From Muscardinus avellanarius (taxonomy: Eukaryota > Chordata > Mammalia > Rodentia > Gliridae), in contig OY726569.1 of NCBI GenBank assembly GCA_963383645.1, forward strand, positions 25,341,054 through 25,405,053: a stretch of 64,000 bases of DNA, written 5' to 3'. Shown in pieces: positions 20,410 to 31,971 of this stretch. The translations under genes and the position numbers were made by a program. The first letter of the stretch is position 1, and each line of letters starts with the position of its first letter. The notes under the pieces were generated by a model. The model worked only from the letters and a program-made list of their open reading frames with translations, had not been told where the DNA came from and did not search any database.

Positions 20410-21990
20410 GGATTTGGTTTTTTGTTTTTTGTTGTTTTTTTTTTTTTTTTCCCTTTTTTGAGCCTTGGAATCTCTGATATGCTCTGCGCTCGTTGGGCGG
20501 AGCACACCCACCAGCTGCTTGCCCATAAGGTTCCACGCTGGGCTCACTGGGCGAAGTGTAGCCACTAGCTGCTTGCCCATAAGGTCCTGTGCCCGCTGCT
20601 TGGGCTCTGCGGCCATGACTCCTCCTGCTGCTGCCGCCACCACCACTGCTGCCGCTTTGTGCTCCAGTGCTGCTGCTCCGCCTCCCTGCCACCACGCAGC
20701 TGCACACCCACCGCCGTTCCAGCTCAGCGCTCCTGCACCCTGCAGAGGTCTTTCAAACAGGGTAAACTCCCTTCCCTTCCCTTGGTCAGCAGATTCCAGT
20801 TTCTTGCCTCCTTTCCAGACTTGGGTCCTCCCTTTCTTCTGGTCCACTGGATCTAAAATCCAAATGCTTGGTGACCCATTGTCCTCTGGTCCACTGGAGC
20901 TTCCCCCCAGACGACCAGGTTGTCTTCTGGTTTTGAGAAGGGATTGAGACATCTTTCCTGATCTCTTAACCCCTGTTCCCAAATGATTGATCAGGAAAAT
21001 CAGGATGCCTATTTTCTTTTCTTTGTTTTTGCCTGTGGACCAATTATGTGAAGCCAAACCTCCAAACTAGTGGAGGAATTATGGCCTGAGTGTCTGTCTG
21101 GCCTTGATATGAGTTGGATAATGGGTTGTGGTGGTCCAAGAACAGTCAGCAACTTTTGTAAGTGGTCTGGTAAATGGTCAGAAGTCCTTTGTGTCCAGGC
21201 TTTCTTTTTCCTGCCCTCCTGTCCCTCCGACCACTCTCCCCCATCAGCTGCCATTTTCTCATCAGCCACCATTTTGTGATGGTGGGTAGTCACTACCTGG
21301 TGAGGTTGCAGTTGCCATCTTGGTCGCCATTTTGTGACGTTACACAATCGCACACTTGTGACGGTATGCAGTTGTCATCTTGGTCGCCTCATGGTGGTGT
21401 GCAGGTGCAATCTGGTGGTCTTGCTGAGTTATCTCTCCTCACCACCCCAACCACCATCCTATTCTAGGACAGCCTCCCACTCTAACCAATCCTTTCCCCC
21501 ACCCACCACCCTCCCTTAAGGGACCAACCCTTATCTCCACCTTGTCTTCCCCACTCCAGAGATCCCCCTTCTCGCTTATAATTAAGCCCCATTTCGTGAG
21601 GAGGCTGGTGCAGAAGGCGTAGTCTGTGTCCATGTTTCTTTCTCCCTCCCTGACCTTGCTCAAATTAAAAAAAAAAACAAACACACACCTGGGTTCTATT
21701 CCCGCCAATCCATCAAGTTTTATTAAAAAATTCCAATACCTTGTACAAGCATACATTCTAACATGGCAAGATCTTCATGTTATTTAAACCTCTGCCTTAA
21801 CTCTGGATGAATGTGATTGTATTGTAAAGGCTGCCAGGGAGTGAGCTGACCAGGCTCATTTAACCAACCCAGCACTCCCTACCGGAGCAGCTGTGGTTCC
21901 TTCTGAGGATCCCCGATCCCCACTGGGATTATCAGCCAGCCCCTAATGGCAGGAGTGAGGGAATAAAAATGAGAGACCATATGATACTAT
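20410..21990 (+). other. Provirus leader region with internal repeats
   Basis: Noncoding-looking leader of about 1.6 kb. Two degenerate units of about 60 bases at about 20480-20590 each contain AGCTGCTTGCCCATAAGGT. A GCN-rich stretch runs 20610-20760. Two copies of GCAGTTG(C/T)CATCTTGGTCGCC lie near 21308 and 21370. The longest open frame of the window (20329-21057, minus strand) lies here but is antisense, low-complexity and unlike any known protein. Confidence 0.6.
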
Positions 21991-22720
21991 GCCTTCTTGA
22001 TGGCATGCGGGCTGCTTCCCATAAAGCGGTTTAATTATGATAAACTTAAAGAAATCACCCAAGGTCCAGATAAAACCTAGCCATTTTTCTTAATTGGCTT
22101 CAGGAGGCTTTTACCCTCCATACTCTCTTAGATCCATCTACTGAGGTGGGATCTGTGGTGTTGGCAGCCCATTTCACTGGGCAATCAGCCCCTGATACTC
22201 GAAAAATTAAGAAAGGCTGAGGATTGCCCTCAGACCCTTATCCGATATTTGGTAAACATGGCATTTAAAGTCTTTAATTCCCGAGAGGAGCAGGCTGAAA
22301 TGAAGCTTATGCTCTGACTTCGCCAAAAGGCAGATCCCTGGTAACTGCCCTGTGGTGGCGGTGGCAGCTCAGCCCTCTGGAGCGCCACCTAGGGGTGGAG
22401 GACAGCAATGACAACTACCTCCAGGAGCCTGCTTCAAGTGCAGCAAGGCCACGCCCACCAACCAGAGCATGCCTGGTGTGCAGTCAGGAAGGCCACTGGG
22501 ACAGTGCCCTTGGAAAAGTGGTGAGCCCCAGGTGCCTCAACACAGGGGACCACCCTTCCATACCAGGCCCGACCGCTGGCCCAACTCGGCCTGGCCGAAG
22601 ACTGATGGCTCCTGGATTCCTCAACTTCGATCATCCTTGTGAGGCCCAGGGTAACTCTCAAGGTAAGCCCCTCTTTTACAGGACAAAATTGCACTGCCTG
22701 AGGCTCAGGCCAAAGCAGTC
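21991..22720 (+). pseudogene. Retroviral gag remnant (capsid end and nucleocapsid)
   Basis: Translated pieces in shifting frames resemble the C-terminal capsid domain with its major homology region (about 22050-22110), then a nucleocapsid with zinc-knuckle spacing (about 22430-22520). One knuckle has lost its His. The other keeps Cys, Cys and His but has lost the final Cys. Stops and frameshifts make it non-functional. Matrix and N-terminal capsid are not recognisable. Confidence 0.65.
22382..22395 (-). promoter_or_regulatory. CTCF-like motif in the provirus
   Basis: Minus-strand CCCCTAGGTGGCGC is very close to the CTCF core (CCACYAGGKGGCGC, from memory). It falls in the gag remnant. No occupancy can be inferred from sequence alone. 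Confidence 0.35.
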
Positions 22721-22792
22721 ATTAACCTAAGACATAATTCCCATAATTCCCTACACGTGGGACCTACAGCGCTTAAACATTTCCTACACCCC

Positions 22793-23007
22793 CCCCTTTT
22801 TTTTGCAGTACTGGGGATGGAACCCAGGGGCATTCTACCTCTGAGCCACACCCCCAGCTATATTTTTTATTCTTTATTTGGAAACAGGGTCTCATTGAGT
22901 TGCAAAGGGCCTCACTAAGTAGTAGCTGAGGCTGTCTGCAACCACAGTCCTCCTGTCTCAGCCTCCTGAATGCTGGGATTACAAGCGTGTGCCACCACAC
23001 CCGGCTC
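22793..23007 (-). repeat. Antisense B1-dID SINE inside the provirus
   Basis: Complete dimer from a poly-T/TTTGCAGTACTGGGGATGG start to CCACCACACCCGGCTC. It separates the gag-side remnant from the integrase remnant. Confidence 0.88.
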
Positions 23008-23009
23008 TA

Positions 23010-23850
23010 AATCCCTTGTTTTATTCTCCTCTCCTGCAACAGCTGATTAGTAAAGTTGGCCGCTTGTTCTACTTGTGCTGCTGTTTCTCCCCAAGGAGGC
23101 CTTCACCCCTCTTTTCCTACCCACCAAATGAGAAGACACTTGCCAGGACAGGACTGGCAAATTGACTTCAACCATATGCCTTCTCACAAAAAACCAAAAT
23201 ATCTTCTTACCCTGGTAGTCACCCTAACAGGTTGGGTAGAGGCTTTTCCCTCAAAGGATGAGATGGCCAGCACAGTGGCCAAAGTTTTATGCTTGGACAT
23301 CATCTCTTAGTTTGGACTCCCCAATTCCTTACAGTCTGATAATGGACCAGCTTTTATTTCAAAGGTTTCTCAATAGGTGGCACAAGCCGCTGGCATTTCT
23401 TGGAAGCTCTACATCCCATATCAACCGCAGTCATCAGGAAAGTTGGAAAAAAATGATTGGTATTCTTAAAAACCATCTAACAAAACTCTCCCTGGATCTG
23501 TGGGTGTCATGGCCTGAACTCCTACCACTAGCTCTGGGCCACCCCTCAAAGCCCTACCTTTATGAGCCCCTTTGAATTGCTGTATGGTTGTTGTTTTTTG
23601 CTTAATCACACTCTGCCTTCAGATCCCCCTCCTTTGGCTTCCAATCTCCCTTCCTTGTCTTTCCTCAGGGACCTTAGGAAACATACTGATCGATATCTTC
23701 CCCAACCTGGGACCAAAGAAGCAGCTCCACACCTGGCAGCCAAGGCCCTTAAGCCAGGAGACCAATTCCTCCTCAATTTGCTCCAACCAAAACATCTCCA
23801 ACCATGTGGACTGGGCCTTTTACAGTAATCTCACCACACCTACTGTAGCC
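23010..23850 (+). pseudogene. Retroviral integrase remnant (end of pol)
   Basis: Three successive open pieces in three different frames (23056-23310, about 23258-23575, 23562-23828) together resemble the end of a gammaretroviral pol. The core domain's first Asp is in a Trp-Gln-Ile-Asp-Phe context at about 23155-23170, followed by the C-terminal domain. At least two frameshifts and one in-frame stop break it. Reverse transcriptase and RNase H are absent upstream. Confidence 0.75.
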
Positions 23851-24532
23851 AAACTGCTGTGGGACCCCAACTGGTATCACCTTACTTGGCTAAAAAGGGC
23901 TCCATTACAAAAGCCTAATAACAAATTCTCTTGTACAGTGTTGGGACCCACTAAGCTCCATTTTTCTTGGCATAATTATCTTTAATGCTTTTATTTCAGC
24001 AGGTCCAATTGTTTACACAGTACAGTGCTCTCCCCCTCTGAATGCCAGACAGCCATAAGTATTAAACTCTAAAATTTGTTACTGATGCTCCTGACCCAAT
24101 AACATGTTTTCCATTTAACCAGACTGACCCATATTACCTCTTCAAGTGGCTCTTGCATTTAAACTCTGACCAGGTTAAGCAAGAATCTAAAAACACAACA
24201 TTGACAGTCTACCTTATATCTCAAAAGGTTCAAAAGCCCAGCAGCTGCTGAGTTCCTTCCCCTCCTGGTAAGGGCCAGTAGCTGTTGGGCTCCTTCCTTT
24301 CCCAGGACTTGTTCTCATGATATGCCTTTTCTTTAATAGCTCCTCATTTGTTAAAGTTTATTTGAACACGCATTACTGAGTTGTCTAGGGTAACCTCCAA
24401 TCAACTCCCGCTAAAGCCATATTCCCACCTGCCCACTTCCGAAGGACTCAACCTCTCCCCGCCAAGGGGCCTCCTATGACATCCACTGACAGCAGGAAGT
24501 AGTTATGGACTCAGTTGTTGCCCAATATCACC
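23851..24532 (+). pseudogene. 3' proviral remnant, probably env-derived
   Basis: Lies between the integrase remnant and the 3' LTR, where env belongs. Only short broken frames remain. Assignment rests on position, not on a recognised domain. Confidence 0.4.
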
Positions 24533-24544
24533 AAAAGGCCGGGA
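24533..24544 (+). other. Polypurine tract before 3' LTR
   Basis: AAAAGGCCGGGA abuts the TG that starts the 3' LTR. Position and composition fit a plus-strand primer, with two pyrimidines that may be mutations. Confidence 0.5.
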
Positions 24545-24935
24545 TGATAGGTCAGGTCCCTTTGTTTTCCCATGGACCCCACAGCGGGGACAGGAGGGGG
24601 AACCTTGGAAGCCAGAAGCAGAGATATCGTGAGAATCTAGTTGCCTCGAGACTCCAAACATCACAAGACAGACTCCAGGCATCATGAGACTCCGGATGTC
24701 ATGAGAGAATCAGCATTCCCACACTGCTAGCCCCACCCCAAAATCCCACTTAAAACATCGGTACTTCCGCTCCGCCGTGTGACTCTGCCAACTGACCAGA
24801 ACTACTGGCTGACTCTGCTGACCATGTGGTTCATTGCCCGAAGGTGCCGGTTGATTAGGTTGATTAAAGCCACTTTTAATAACCTGGTTGATGTTTGCCT
24901 CCTTTGAGACTCCCCAGCTGAATTTCAATATTGCA
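24545..24935 (+). repeat. Provirus 3' LTR
   Basis: 391 bases from TGATAGGTCAGGTCCC to TTGCA, clearly homologous to the 5' LTR but diverged by substitutions and indels, so the provirus is old. It keeps ATTAAAGCCACTTTT, here undisturbed by a SINE. Confidence 0.85.
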
Positions 24936-25237
24936 ACTTGCCTCTTTTCTGATTGTTTGTTTTTTTAGCGTAAAGTCTTTAAAATCTTTGCATATTCTAG
25001 ATATAGTTCTCTGTCAGAGGGATAGCTGGTAAAGATCTTCTCTCCCATTCCATAGGCTTTCTCTTTAGACTCTTGATGATGTCATTTGATGAGCAGAAAC
25101 TTTTTAGTTTGATGCCATCTGCTTATTAGTTCTTGTTTTAATTTCCTGAGCTTTGGGTGTCTTGTTGAGGAAGTTTTTCCCTGTGACTATATGTTGGAGT
25201 GCTGAACCTATGCTCTCCACTAATAGCTTCACAGTAA

Positions 25238-26490
25238 TTTTTTGTCTTTGAAACAGAGTCTTGCTAGGTTGCTGAGTCTTGCTACTTTGCTGAGGCTGTC
25301 CTTCAACCTTGTTTCAGCCTCCCAAGTCCTGGAATTATAGGTGTGCACCATCACACCCAGTGTTAGTTATTTTTTGTGTGGTACTGGGGTTTGAACCCAG
25401 AGGCATTCTACCTCCAAGTTATACCTCTAGCTTGATTTTATTTCTTATTTGGAAATATGATCTTTCTAAGTTGCCCAGGCTGGCTTCAAATCTGCAATCT
25501 TCCTGTCTCAATCTTCCAAGTACTGGAATTACAAGCAAGTGCCACCAAGCCTGACTTCAAGTTTTAATTTAAAAACACACACACTCAGCACACTCAGCTG
25601 GGTGTGGTGGTGCATGTTTGTAATCGCAGAATTTGGGAGGCTAAGATAGGAGGAGGATTATGGATTATGGTTTACGTGGTTCGCGGACAGCCTCAGCTAC
25701 TACTTAGTGAGGCCCTTTGCAACTCAGTGAGACCCTGTTTCAAAGTAAAGAATAAATAGGGCTGGGGGTGTAGCTTGGAGGTAGAATGCCCCTGAGTTCC
25801 ATCCCAGTACTACAAAAATAAAAATAAACACACACACACACACACACACACACACGAAGGCAGGCATATACTAAACGCTAATGCTGGCCTATGTAATAGG
25901 AATTCAAAGGACACTATAGGTCTGGGGTAATAGAGAAACTATTGATGAGATTTGAAGTAGATCTTACAGGAAAGATAGGTGAGGAGGGTGTGGCAGAAGG
26001 CCTACAGGCAGTTACAGTCAGGAAAGATTAAAATGGTCAAATTGGCTGGGCGTGGTGGCGCCTGTTAATCCCAGGACTTGAGATTCTGAGATAAGAGGTT
26101 CACAGGTTCACTACCAGCCTCAGCAACTTAGTGAAACTCTCAGCAACTTTGAGAAACCTTATTTCCAAATAAAAAATAGAAGCCAAGCGTAATCTCAGTA
26201 CTTGGGAGGCTGATATTGGAGGATCGATGGTTCACTGCCAGCTTCAGCAACTTAGTGAGATCCTGTTTTCAAATAAAAAATAAAATAGGTCTGGGGATGT
26301 AGCCCAGAGGTAGAAGGTTCCTGGATTCTATCCCCAGTGCCACATAAAGAAAATTAATAAATAAAAATTCAATAAAATAAATAAAAACAAGGCTGGGGGT
26401 GTGGCCTGGAGGTAGAAGGTCCCTAGGTTCCTCCCCCAGTACCACAATAAGTAAATAAGTAAATAAATAAATAAATAAAGCAAGCAAGAT
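25238..26490. repeat. SINE cluster with a short unique gap
   Basis: Antisense B1 half 25238-25360; antisense dimer 25368-25556; sense dimer 25597-25855 with a (CA)n tail at 25829-25854. A unique gap lies at 25856-26043. Sense elements at 26044-26180 and 26180-26365 are followed by an ID half 26390-26482 with (TAAA)n tail. Confidence 0.8.
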
Positions 26491-26523
26491 GGGCTGTTAC
26501 TCAAGACTTTTAAATTAGAGACC

Positions 26524-26942
26524 AAGCCGGGCGTGGTGGCGCACGCTTGTAATCCCCGCACTTGGGAGGCAGAGACAGGAGGATCACACAGGTTCGAAGC
26601 CAGCCTCAGCTACTTAGTGAGACTCTCAGTAACTTAATAAGACCCTGTTTCCAAAAATAGGTCTGGGAGTATAGCCCAGAGGTAGAAAGCCTCTGGGTTC
26701 CACCTCCAGTACCACAAAAAAAAAAAAGAAAAGAAAAAAAAAAGTAAACTAGAGACCAACACCGGGTGTGGTGGCACACACTTATAATCCCTGCGTGGAG
26801 GATCGCACAGGTTCAAAGCCAGTGGTGCTGGCTTAAGAGACCCTGTTTCCAAATAAAAAAGTATAAAAATAGGTCTGGGAGTGTAGCCCGGAGGTAGAAG
26901 GGCTTCCGGGAACCCCAGTACCACCAAAAAAAAAAAAAAAAC
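26524..26942 (+). repeat. Two sense SINEs of two subfamilies
   Basis: 26524-26745 has the AGGTCTGGGAGTATAGCCC second half. 26760-26942 has the shortened B1 half with an AGCCAG-GCTGGCT inverted repeat (26817-26833) and ends GGAACCCCAGTACCACC. A duplicated ACTAGAGACCAA phrase links their flanks. Confidence 0.8.
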
Positions 26943-26969
26943 TAGAGACCAATATGTAAAATGGCACTG

Positions 26970-27652
26970 TCTTTTTTGGGGGGAGGACTAGACATTGAAC
27001 TTACTTCCAATCTACAATCTCCCTAACCCTAATCCCCAGCCCTTTTTAATTTTTTTTTAAACAGGGTCTTGATAGATTGCTGAGATTCTAAGTTGTTAAG
27101 GGTGTCTTCAAATCTGTGATCCTCCCGTCTCAGCTTCCCAAGTACTGGGATTACAGGCATGCACCACCACATCTGCCTATACTTTTTGTTGGTGTTTGTG
27201 GTACTGGTGATTGAAGCCAGGGACGCTCTAGCACTGAGTTACCTCCCTAGAATATTCATTTTCTTTTTATTTGAGGCAGGGTCTCACTAAGTTGCACACC
27301 CAGACCTCAAACTTGGGATGCTTTTGCCTCATCTTCCCAAGGAGTGGGATTTCAGGTGCATGCTACCAGGCCCAGCTGAACTGTACAGTTTTGATGAATC
27401 GAAGCCTAACTTAAAGCAGAGGCTTGTTTTTTGTTTGTTTGTAGTGTGTGTGTGTGGGGGGGGTACTGGGGATGGAACTCAGGGGCATTCTGCCTCTAAG
27501 CTACACCCCCAGCCCTATTTTTTATTAATTTGAAACAGGGTCTCACTGAGTTGTGGAGGGCCTCACTAAGTAGCTGAGGCTGTCCTTGAACCACTATTCT
27601 GTCTCAGCCTCCCAAATGCTGGGATTACAAGCGTGCACCACCACACCCGGCT
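26970..27652 (-). repeat. Three antisense SINE dimers
   Basis: 26970-27178, 27182-27378 and 27425-27652, each with ID half then B1 half and ending in an A-rich or CACCC..GGCT border. Confidence 0.82.
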
Positions 27653-28573
27653 AAGAAGCTTGATTTGATGGTAAAATCACTTCCTCCCAAAATTAACTAT
27701 AGAGAATAGTATAGTTGTTGGTGTTAGAATTTAATGTTTTAGTCGGGCTGAAGTTTTCTGCGATGTCTTAAAGAATAAGCTGTTAGGGGCTAGAGATACA
27801 GGTCAGTGGCAGAGTGCTTGCTAAGCATGTGGGTTTGATCAAGCTGTTTATAAAATGTATAAGCAAAAGTATAAATAAATTAGAAATGAACATGCACACT
27901 GAAGGCAACATGGCAGTTACATAGATAATGACTTCTAGAATTGGTAATTACTGAGTAAAATTTTTGCCTTACAGCCGGGTGTGGTGGCACATGCTTGTAA
28001 TCCCAGAGTTTGGGAGGCTGAGACAGGAGTTTCATGGTTCACGGACAGCCTCAGCTACTTAATGAGGCCTTTTGCAACTCAGTGAGACCCTGTTGCAAAA
28101 GTAAAAAGACTAAAAAATAGGGCTGGGGTGTAGCTCGGAGGTACAATGCCCCTGGGTTCCATCCCTGGTACCACAAAAAAAAAAAAAAAGTAAAAAACAG
28201 GGCTGGGGGTGTAGCTTGAAGGTAGAATGTCCCTGGGTTTTCTAGTACCGCATAATAATAATAATGATGATGATGATGATAAAATAATAATGATGATTCT
28301 GCCTTATGGCCTCACCCAATGATAAAAACAGCACCATAGTGTACTAAGGTAAGGTCGTTGCTTGCACAAGACTCCACTCTGCGCTGCCAGTTGGGCAGTG
28401 TGCCCATCAGTTATGCCTTAGCAGTTGACAACGCATATACAGCAAGGAGATGGGCTCCTGCTTTGTCTGTAAGAAACATGAGTTATGAAAGATAAACTTT
28501 GCCATCATATGGTGGGTCTGTTCCCAAGACGACCGTGTGGCTTCAAATACTTCTAACTGTTCCTCTGTAAAAA
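27653..28573. other. Unique DNA with scattered SINEs
   Basis: 27783-27845 is a sense ID fragment. 27974-28195 is a sense dimer followed by an extra ID half at 28196-28250 with (AATAATGATGATG) tail. 27660-27780 and 28300-28573 show nothing recognisable. Confidence 0.7.
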
Positions 28574-28586
28574 TGTGATTTTGCAG

Positions 28587-29004
28587 CCGGGCGAGGTGGC
28601 GCACGCTTGTAATCCCTGCGCTTGGGAGGCGAAGACAGGAGGATCGCACAGGTTCGAAGCCAGCCGCCCTGGTTTAAGAGACCCTGTTTCCAAATAAAAA
28701 AAAGTATAAAAATAGGTCTGGGTGTGTAGCCCGGAGGTAGAAGGGTTTCCAGGAACCCCAGTACCACCACCAAAAAAAAGTGATTTTGCAGTCGGGCATG
28801 GTGACGCATGATTGTAATTCCAGTACTTGGGAGGCTGAGACAGGAGGATCGTACAGGTTCGAAGCCAGCCTCGCGTAATTAGTGAGGCTCTCAGCAACTT
28901 AGGGAGACCCTGTTTCCAAATAAAGTATAAAATAGGTCTGGGAGTGTAGCCCGGAGGTAGAAAGCCTCTGGGTTCCACCCCCTAGTACCACACACACACA
29001 CTAA
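28587..29004 (+). repeat. Two SINEs inserted at one target site
   Basis: Elements 28587-28779 and 28792-29004 are separated and flanked by three copies of one phrase: TGTGATTTTGCAG (28574-28586), GTGATTTTGCAG (28780-28791) and TGTGAATTTGCAG (29005-29017). The first belongs to the shortened subfamily, the second to the GGTCTGGGAGTGTAGCCC subfamily. Confidence 0.88.
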
Positions 29005-29017
29005 TGTGAATTTGCAG

Positions 29018-30177
29018 AAACCCAGTGGTCTTTATCCAGGAAGAGGAAGGAAAAAAGAACATAGGTAGGAAGGGGGAGTTCTTTCTCCAGCCACGTCCCT
29101 TGGTGTGTGGGTAGTACTCCTTTTCCATGTCCAGCTTTTGCCACCACTCCCTAATTTTTCACCCATACCCATAACATTGACCTCATTTCCAATACTTAAA
29201 ATACAGCATCTATATTAAGTAAACACACACTATGTCTTATTAGTTTTCTTTTCAGTTTAAAAATTTGAATGGGCATGCAATCACATAATTTCAAACAAAC
29301 TGAACAAAATTAAACGTTTATAGTGAAAAATTTTACCTGCATCCCATCCCCCACTGGCCTTTGCTTCTTCATCCAGTCGTAACCATGTCTAGTAGTTTCT
29401 TTTGCATTCTTCCAGGACTTATACAAATATAAACAAATGCAAATTTTTGGTTTTTAATTCTCTTATTATATACAGAAGTTAGCATGTTATATATACTGGT
29501 ACGCATCTCACTTTTTTAACTAAATGTTTTGGAGATCTTTTCACATCAGTAATTTAATGTGCCTTCTTGATTTTCAAATCAACGCTTCCAAGGATACATC
29601 TCTGTTACCTCAAAAAAAAAATTTAGAAGCAAAAGAAGACTCTGGTCTTAATTTTTATGTATTTATATTTTTTAGCCTTCCCAGTGCTTGTTTCGATTAC
29701 TTATAGGAACAGAAACAAAGAGATAATGCTACCTGTATCCAAATAAAGCAAGAACGTAGGAGGAGAGCACAGTTCATTCTGTCTGTGTCTCCTGCCTAAA
29801 TTTGATTTGGCTTGGACTTGTGTTGCCTTTTGTCCTTGTAAAGAGGCATTTGCTCTTCGTAATTACGTTTTGTTTCTAAGGGATATCTTTTGAACAAACA
29901 TTAGCTATCTGCCTGGTTTTTCTGTTATCGTAAATTTGGCTTTCAATAAAAATGGAAATTTTTCTCTTCCCCTTTTTTGCCTGATTTTTAATTTTGGCCT
30001 AAATTAGATTCGATGTTCTTTTCCGGGACTAATCTGCCTTTGTTCTCTGTTTTTGGGTCAAAGAACTCTACTCCTCGTTTGGGTTTCACTTTCGCTTCCA
30101 TTATTTATTTTATGAAAGTTGCTTTATTTCACTTGCCAATTTCTTTTCTTGTTCTCTTTCTCTTTTATCTGCTCACA

Positions 30178-30222
<45 letters not shown>

Positions 30223-30367
30223 TGATTTTGCTTGTTAGAGGTTTGATTTTGGCCTTAGTTTTTCTTTTTCCTCTTTTATTCTGAACTGTTTCTACTGGAG
30301 CTCCTGTTAAAATCTGTAATAGTGGATTAGTAGAAATATAGTATTACTTTATTACCTATTCTAGTTC
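29018..30367. other. Mostly unique DNA with an old LINE-like piece and (GT)n
   Basis: 29230-29580 resembles an old antisense LINE 3' region (TTTTGGAGATCTTTTCACATCAG). 30180-30221 is a (GT)n microsatellite. No gene recognised in the rest, which is AT-rich. Confidence 0.5.
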
Positions 30368-31640
30368 TTTTTTTTTTTTTTTTTTTTTTGGTACTGGAGG
30401 TTGAACCCAGGGGTATTCTTTCTCCAATCTATATCCCTAACTTCTTAAATCTCGGCCAATCTATTCTAGTTCTAACACATGTTCTTTTTACTTATCAAAG
30501 GTTATCTAAGGTCAAGCCTAGTTCACAGCATTATTCCCCAGCACTCTGTCAAAATAATAATACACAGTTACTACCACTGTTACATCCACCAACTTCATCA
30601 AACAAAGTATAAAAATTATTTCATTGCAATTGAGTGTAAAGATGATATTTGACACAGTAGTTGTTTTTGATCTAGCTGTTTTGGAGGTGGGAAGGTTCCC
30701 ACTCTAGACACTATAGGTAAGATGTTAGGTAGCCCATGAAGCCCCTGAAAGAAACAGTGAGTGTTCATGTCTAAATTATTTCTGTGTGTGCTGGGTTTGA
30801 ACCCAGAGGCATTCTACCTTCAAGATACACCCTCAGCCCTATTTTACTTTTATTTTGAAACAGAGTCTCACTAAATTGCTGAGAACTTTGCTAAGTTGAA
30901 GAGGCTGGTCTTGAACCCGAAATCCTCCTGTCTCTGCCTCTCAAGTACATGTGCCACCATGCCTGACTTTTTTCATTTAAAAATTTTTTTAGTACTGGGG
31001 AGTGAATCCAGAGGTGTTTTGCCTCTGAGCTAGCTCCCTAGTCCTATTTTTTTTTCTTTCTTTTGAAATAAGGTCTCACTAAATTGCTGAGGGTATCACT
31101 AAATTGCCAGGGCTGAACTTGAACATGAGATCTTACTGTCTCAGCCTTCCAAATGCTGGGATTACAGGCATGCAAGTTTTTAGGAAGATAAAAGTCATTA
31201 GGTTTCCTTGGATGCCAACACCCCCTCTCAACTCACAAATGAGGATAGGAACAATGATTACTAAAAAAACAAGAGAAAACAATAAAAAGGTATAAAATTA
31301 TGTTAAGAGTAATTTTAGATATTTTGTGCAAATCTGTCTTATTTTGTGTGTGCGGTCCCAGGGATTGGACCCGGGGATTGGACCAGCGAGATACCTCCTC
31401 AGCTTTGTTTGTTTGTTTGTTTGTTTGTTTAATTTTGATACAGGGCCTTGCTCAGTTTCTGAGCCCGGCCTTGATTTTGTGATTCTCTTGCCTCAGCCCC
31501 CCAGTAGCTGGGATTACAGGTGCTCACCATCAGGTGAGACAATTTAAGTTTATACACTTTTTTCCTCCAGTACTTTGGATCAAGCTGGGGACATGTACAT
31601 GCTAAATAAGGGCTAGCCACAGTCATATCCCAGCTTTAAA
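30368..31640 (-). repeat. Antisense SINE pieces separated by unique DNA
   Basis: ID half 30368-30442, unique 30443-30784, dimer 30785-30968, dimer 30972-31175, unique 31176-31334, old dimer 31340-31535 with a (TTTG)n linker, and ID half about 31552-31640. Confidence 0.75.
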
Positions 31641-31971
31641 GCTGCCACTCTTGATGGTGTCCAGCTCTAGACTATTTCCTGCTTACTGATTCCTCACTTT
31701 AAGATAAGGTTTATGGCTGATTTAATGGCTAGTTGGCAGGTCTCCCAAAGAGCTAGAAAACTAATCCTTACTCCAAGGATGTTCTCAGGCCAAGAAACAC
31801 TAGCCTGGAAAGCCTGAGAAAGATGCTTTAGGGAACCAAAGTACTGTGCAATAGTGTTGTGCATTGTATAACCCTTAGACTTATGAGGTGCTTCTGCCCA
31901 AGCTGGAGCCCTAGGCAGATTTATCCTTACTTTGTGAATACAACTAGTCTGGATGAGAGACCACCACAGCC
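31641..31971. other. Unique DNA
   Basis: About 330 bases without a recognised repeat or gene. Confidence 0.5.

Larger units (their letters stand above)
19719..24935 (+). mobile_element. Decayed gammaretrovirus-like (ERV1) provirus
   Basis: Two related LTRs (19719-20388 and 24545-24935) flank an internal region with a primer-binding site, long leader, gag remnant, integrase remnant and 3' remnant. L1 sequence continues across both outer borders. The flanking pentamers AATTG (19714-19718) and ACTTG (24936-24940) differ by one base and may be the target duplication. The internal part is about 4.2 kb, roughly half a full provirus; protease, reverse transcriptase and most of env are missing. Frames are broken by stops and shifts throughout. 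Two later SINEs lie inside. Confidence 0.85.
17025..25231 (-). mobile_element. L1 element (antisense) split into three parts by later insertions
   Basis: L1 sequence resumes after each insertion. The 3' tail is at about 17025-17056. The 3' UTR and ORF2 end run 18802-19718 (TTGGTGCATTATAGACTCAC, TTCTCTAGGTCCTGCCATC, CCATTCATCTGTTGATGG, GGTATTCCCACCAATAG). More upstream ORF2 sequence is at 24936-25231 (CTCTCCCATTCCATAGGC, GAAACTTTTTAGTTTGATG). The open frames are broken, so it is a dead, 5'-truncated copy. Confidence 0.8.

Noticed and set aside
20329..21057. Longest open frame in the window (242 codons, minus strand)
   Set aside because: It lies antisense across the provirus LTR and leader, is Ala/Val/Gly low-complexity and Lys-rich at the end, and resembles no protein. 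GC-rich noncoding repeat sequence explains the open frame.
23056..23828. Integrase frames as a functional pol gene
   Set aside because: Spread over three frames with a stop and frameshifts, with no reverse transcriptase upstream; annotated as a pseudogene remnant.
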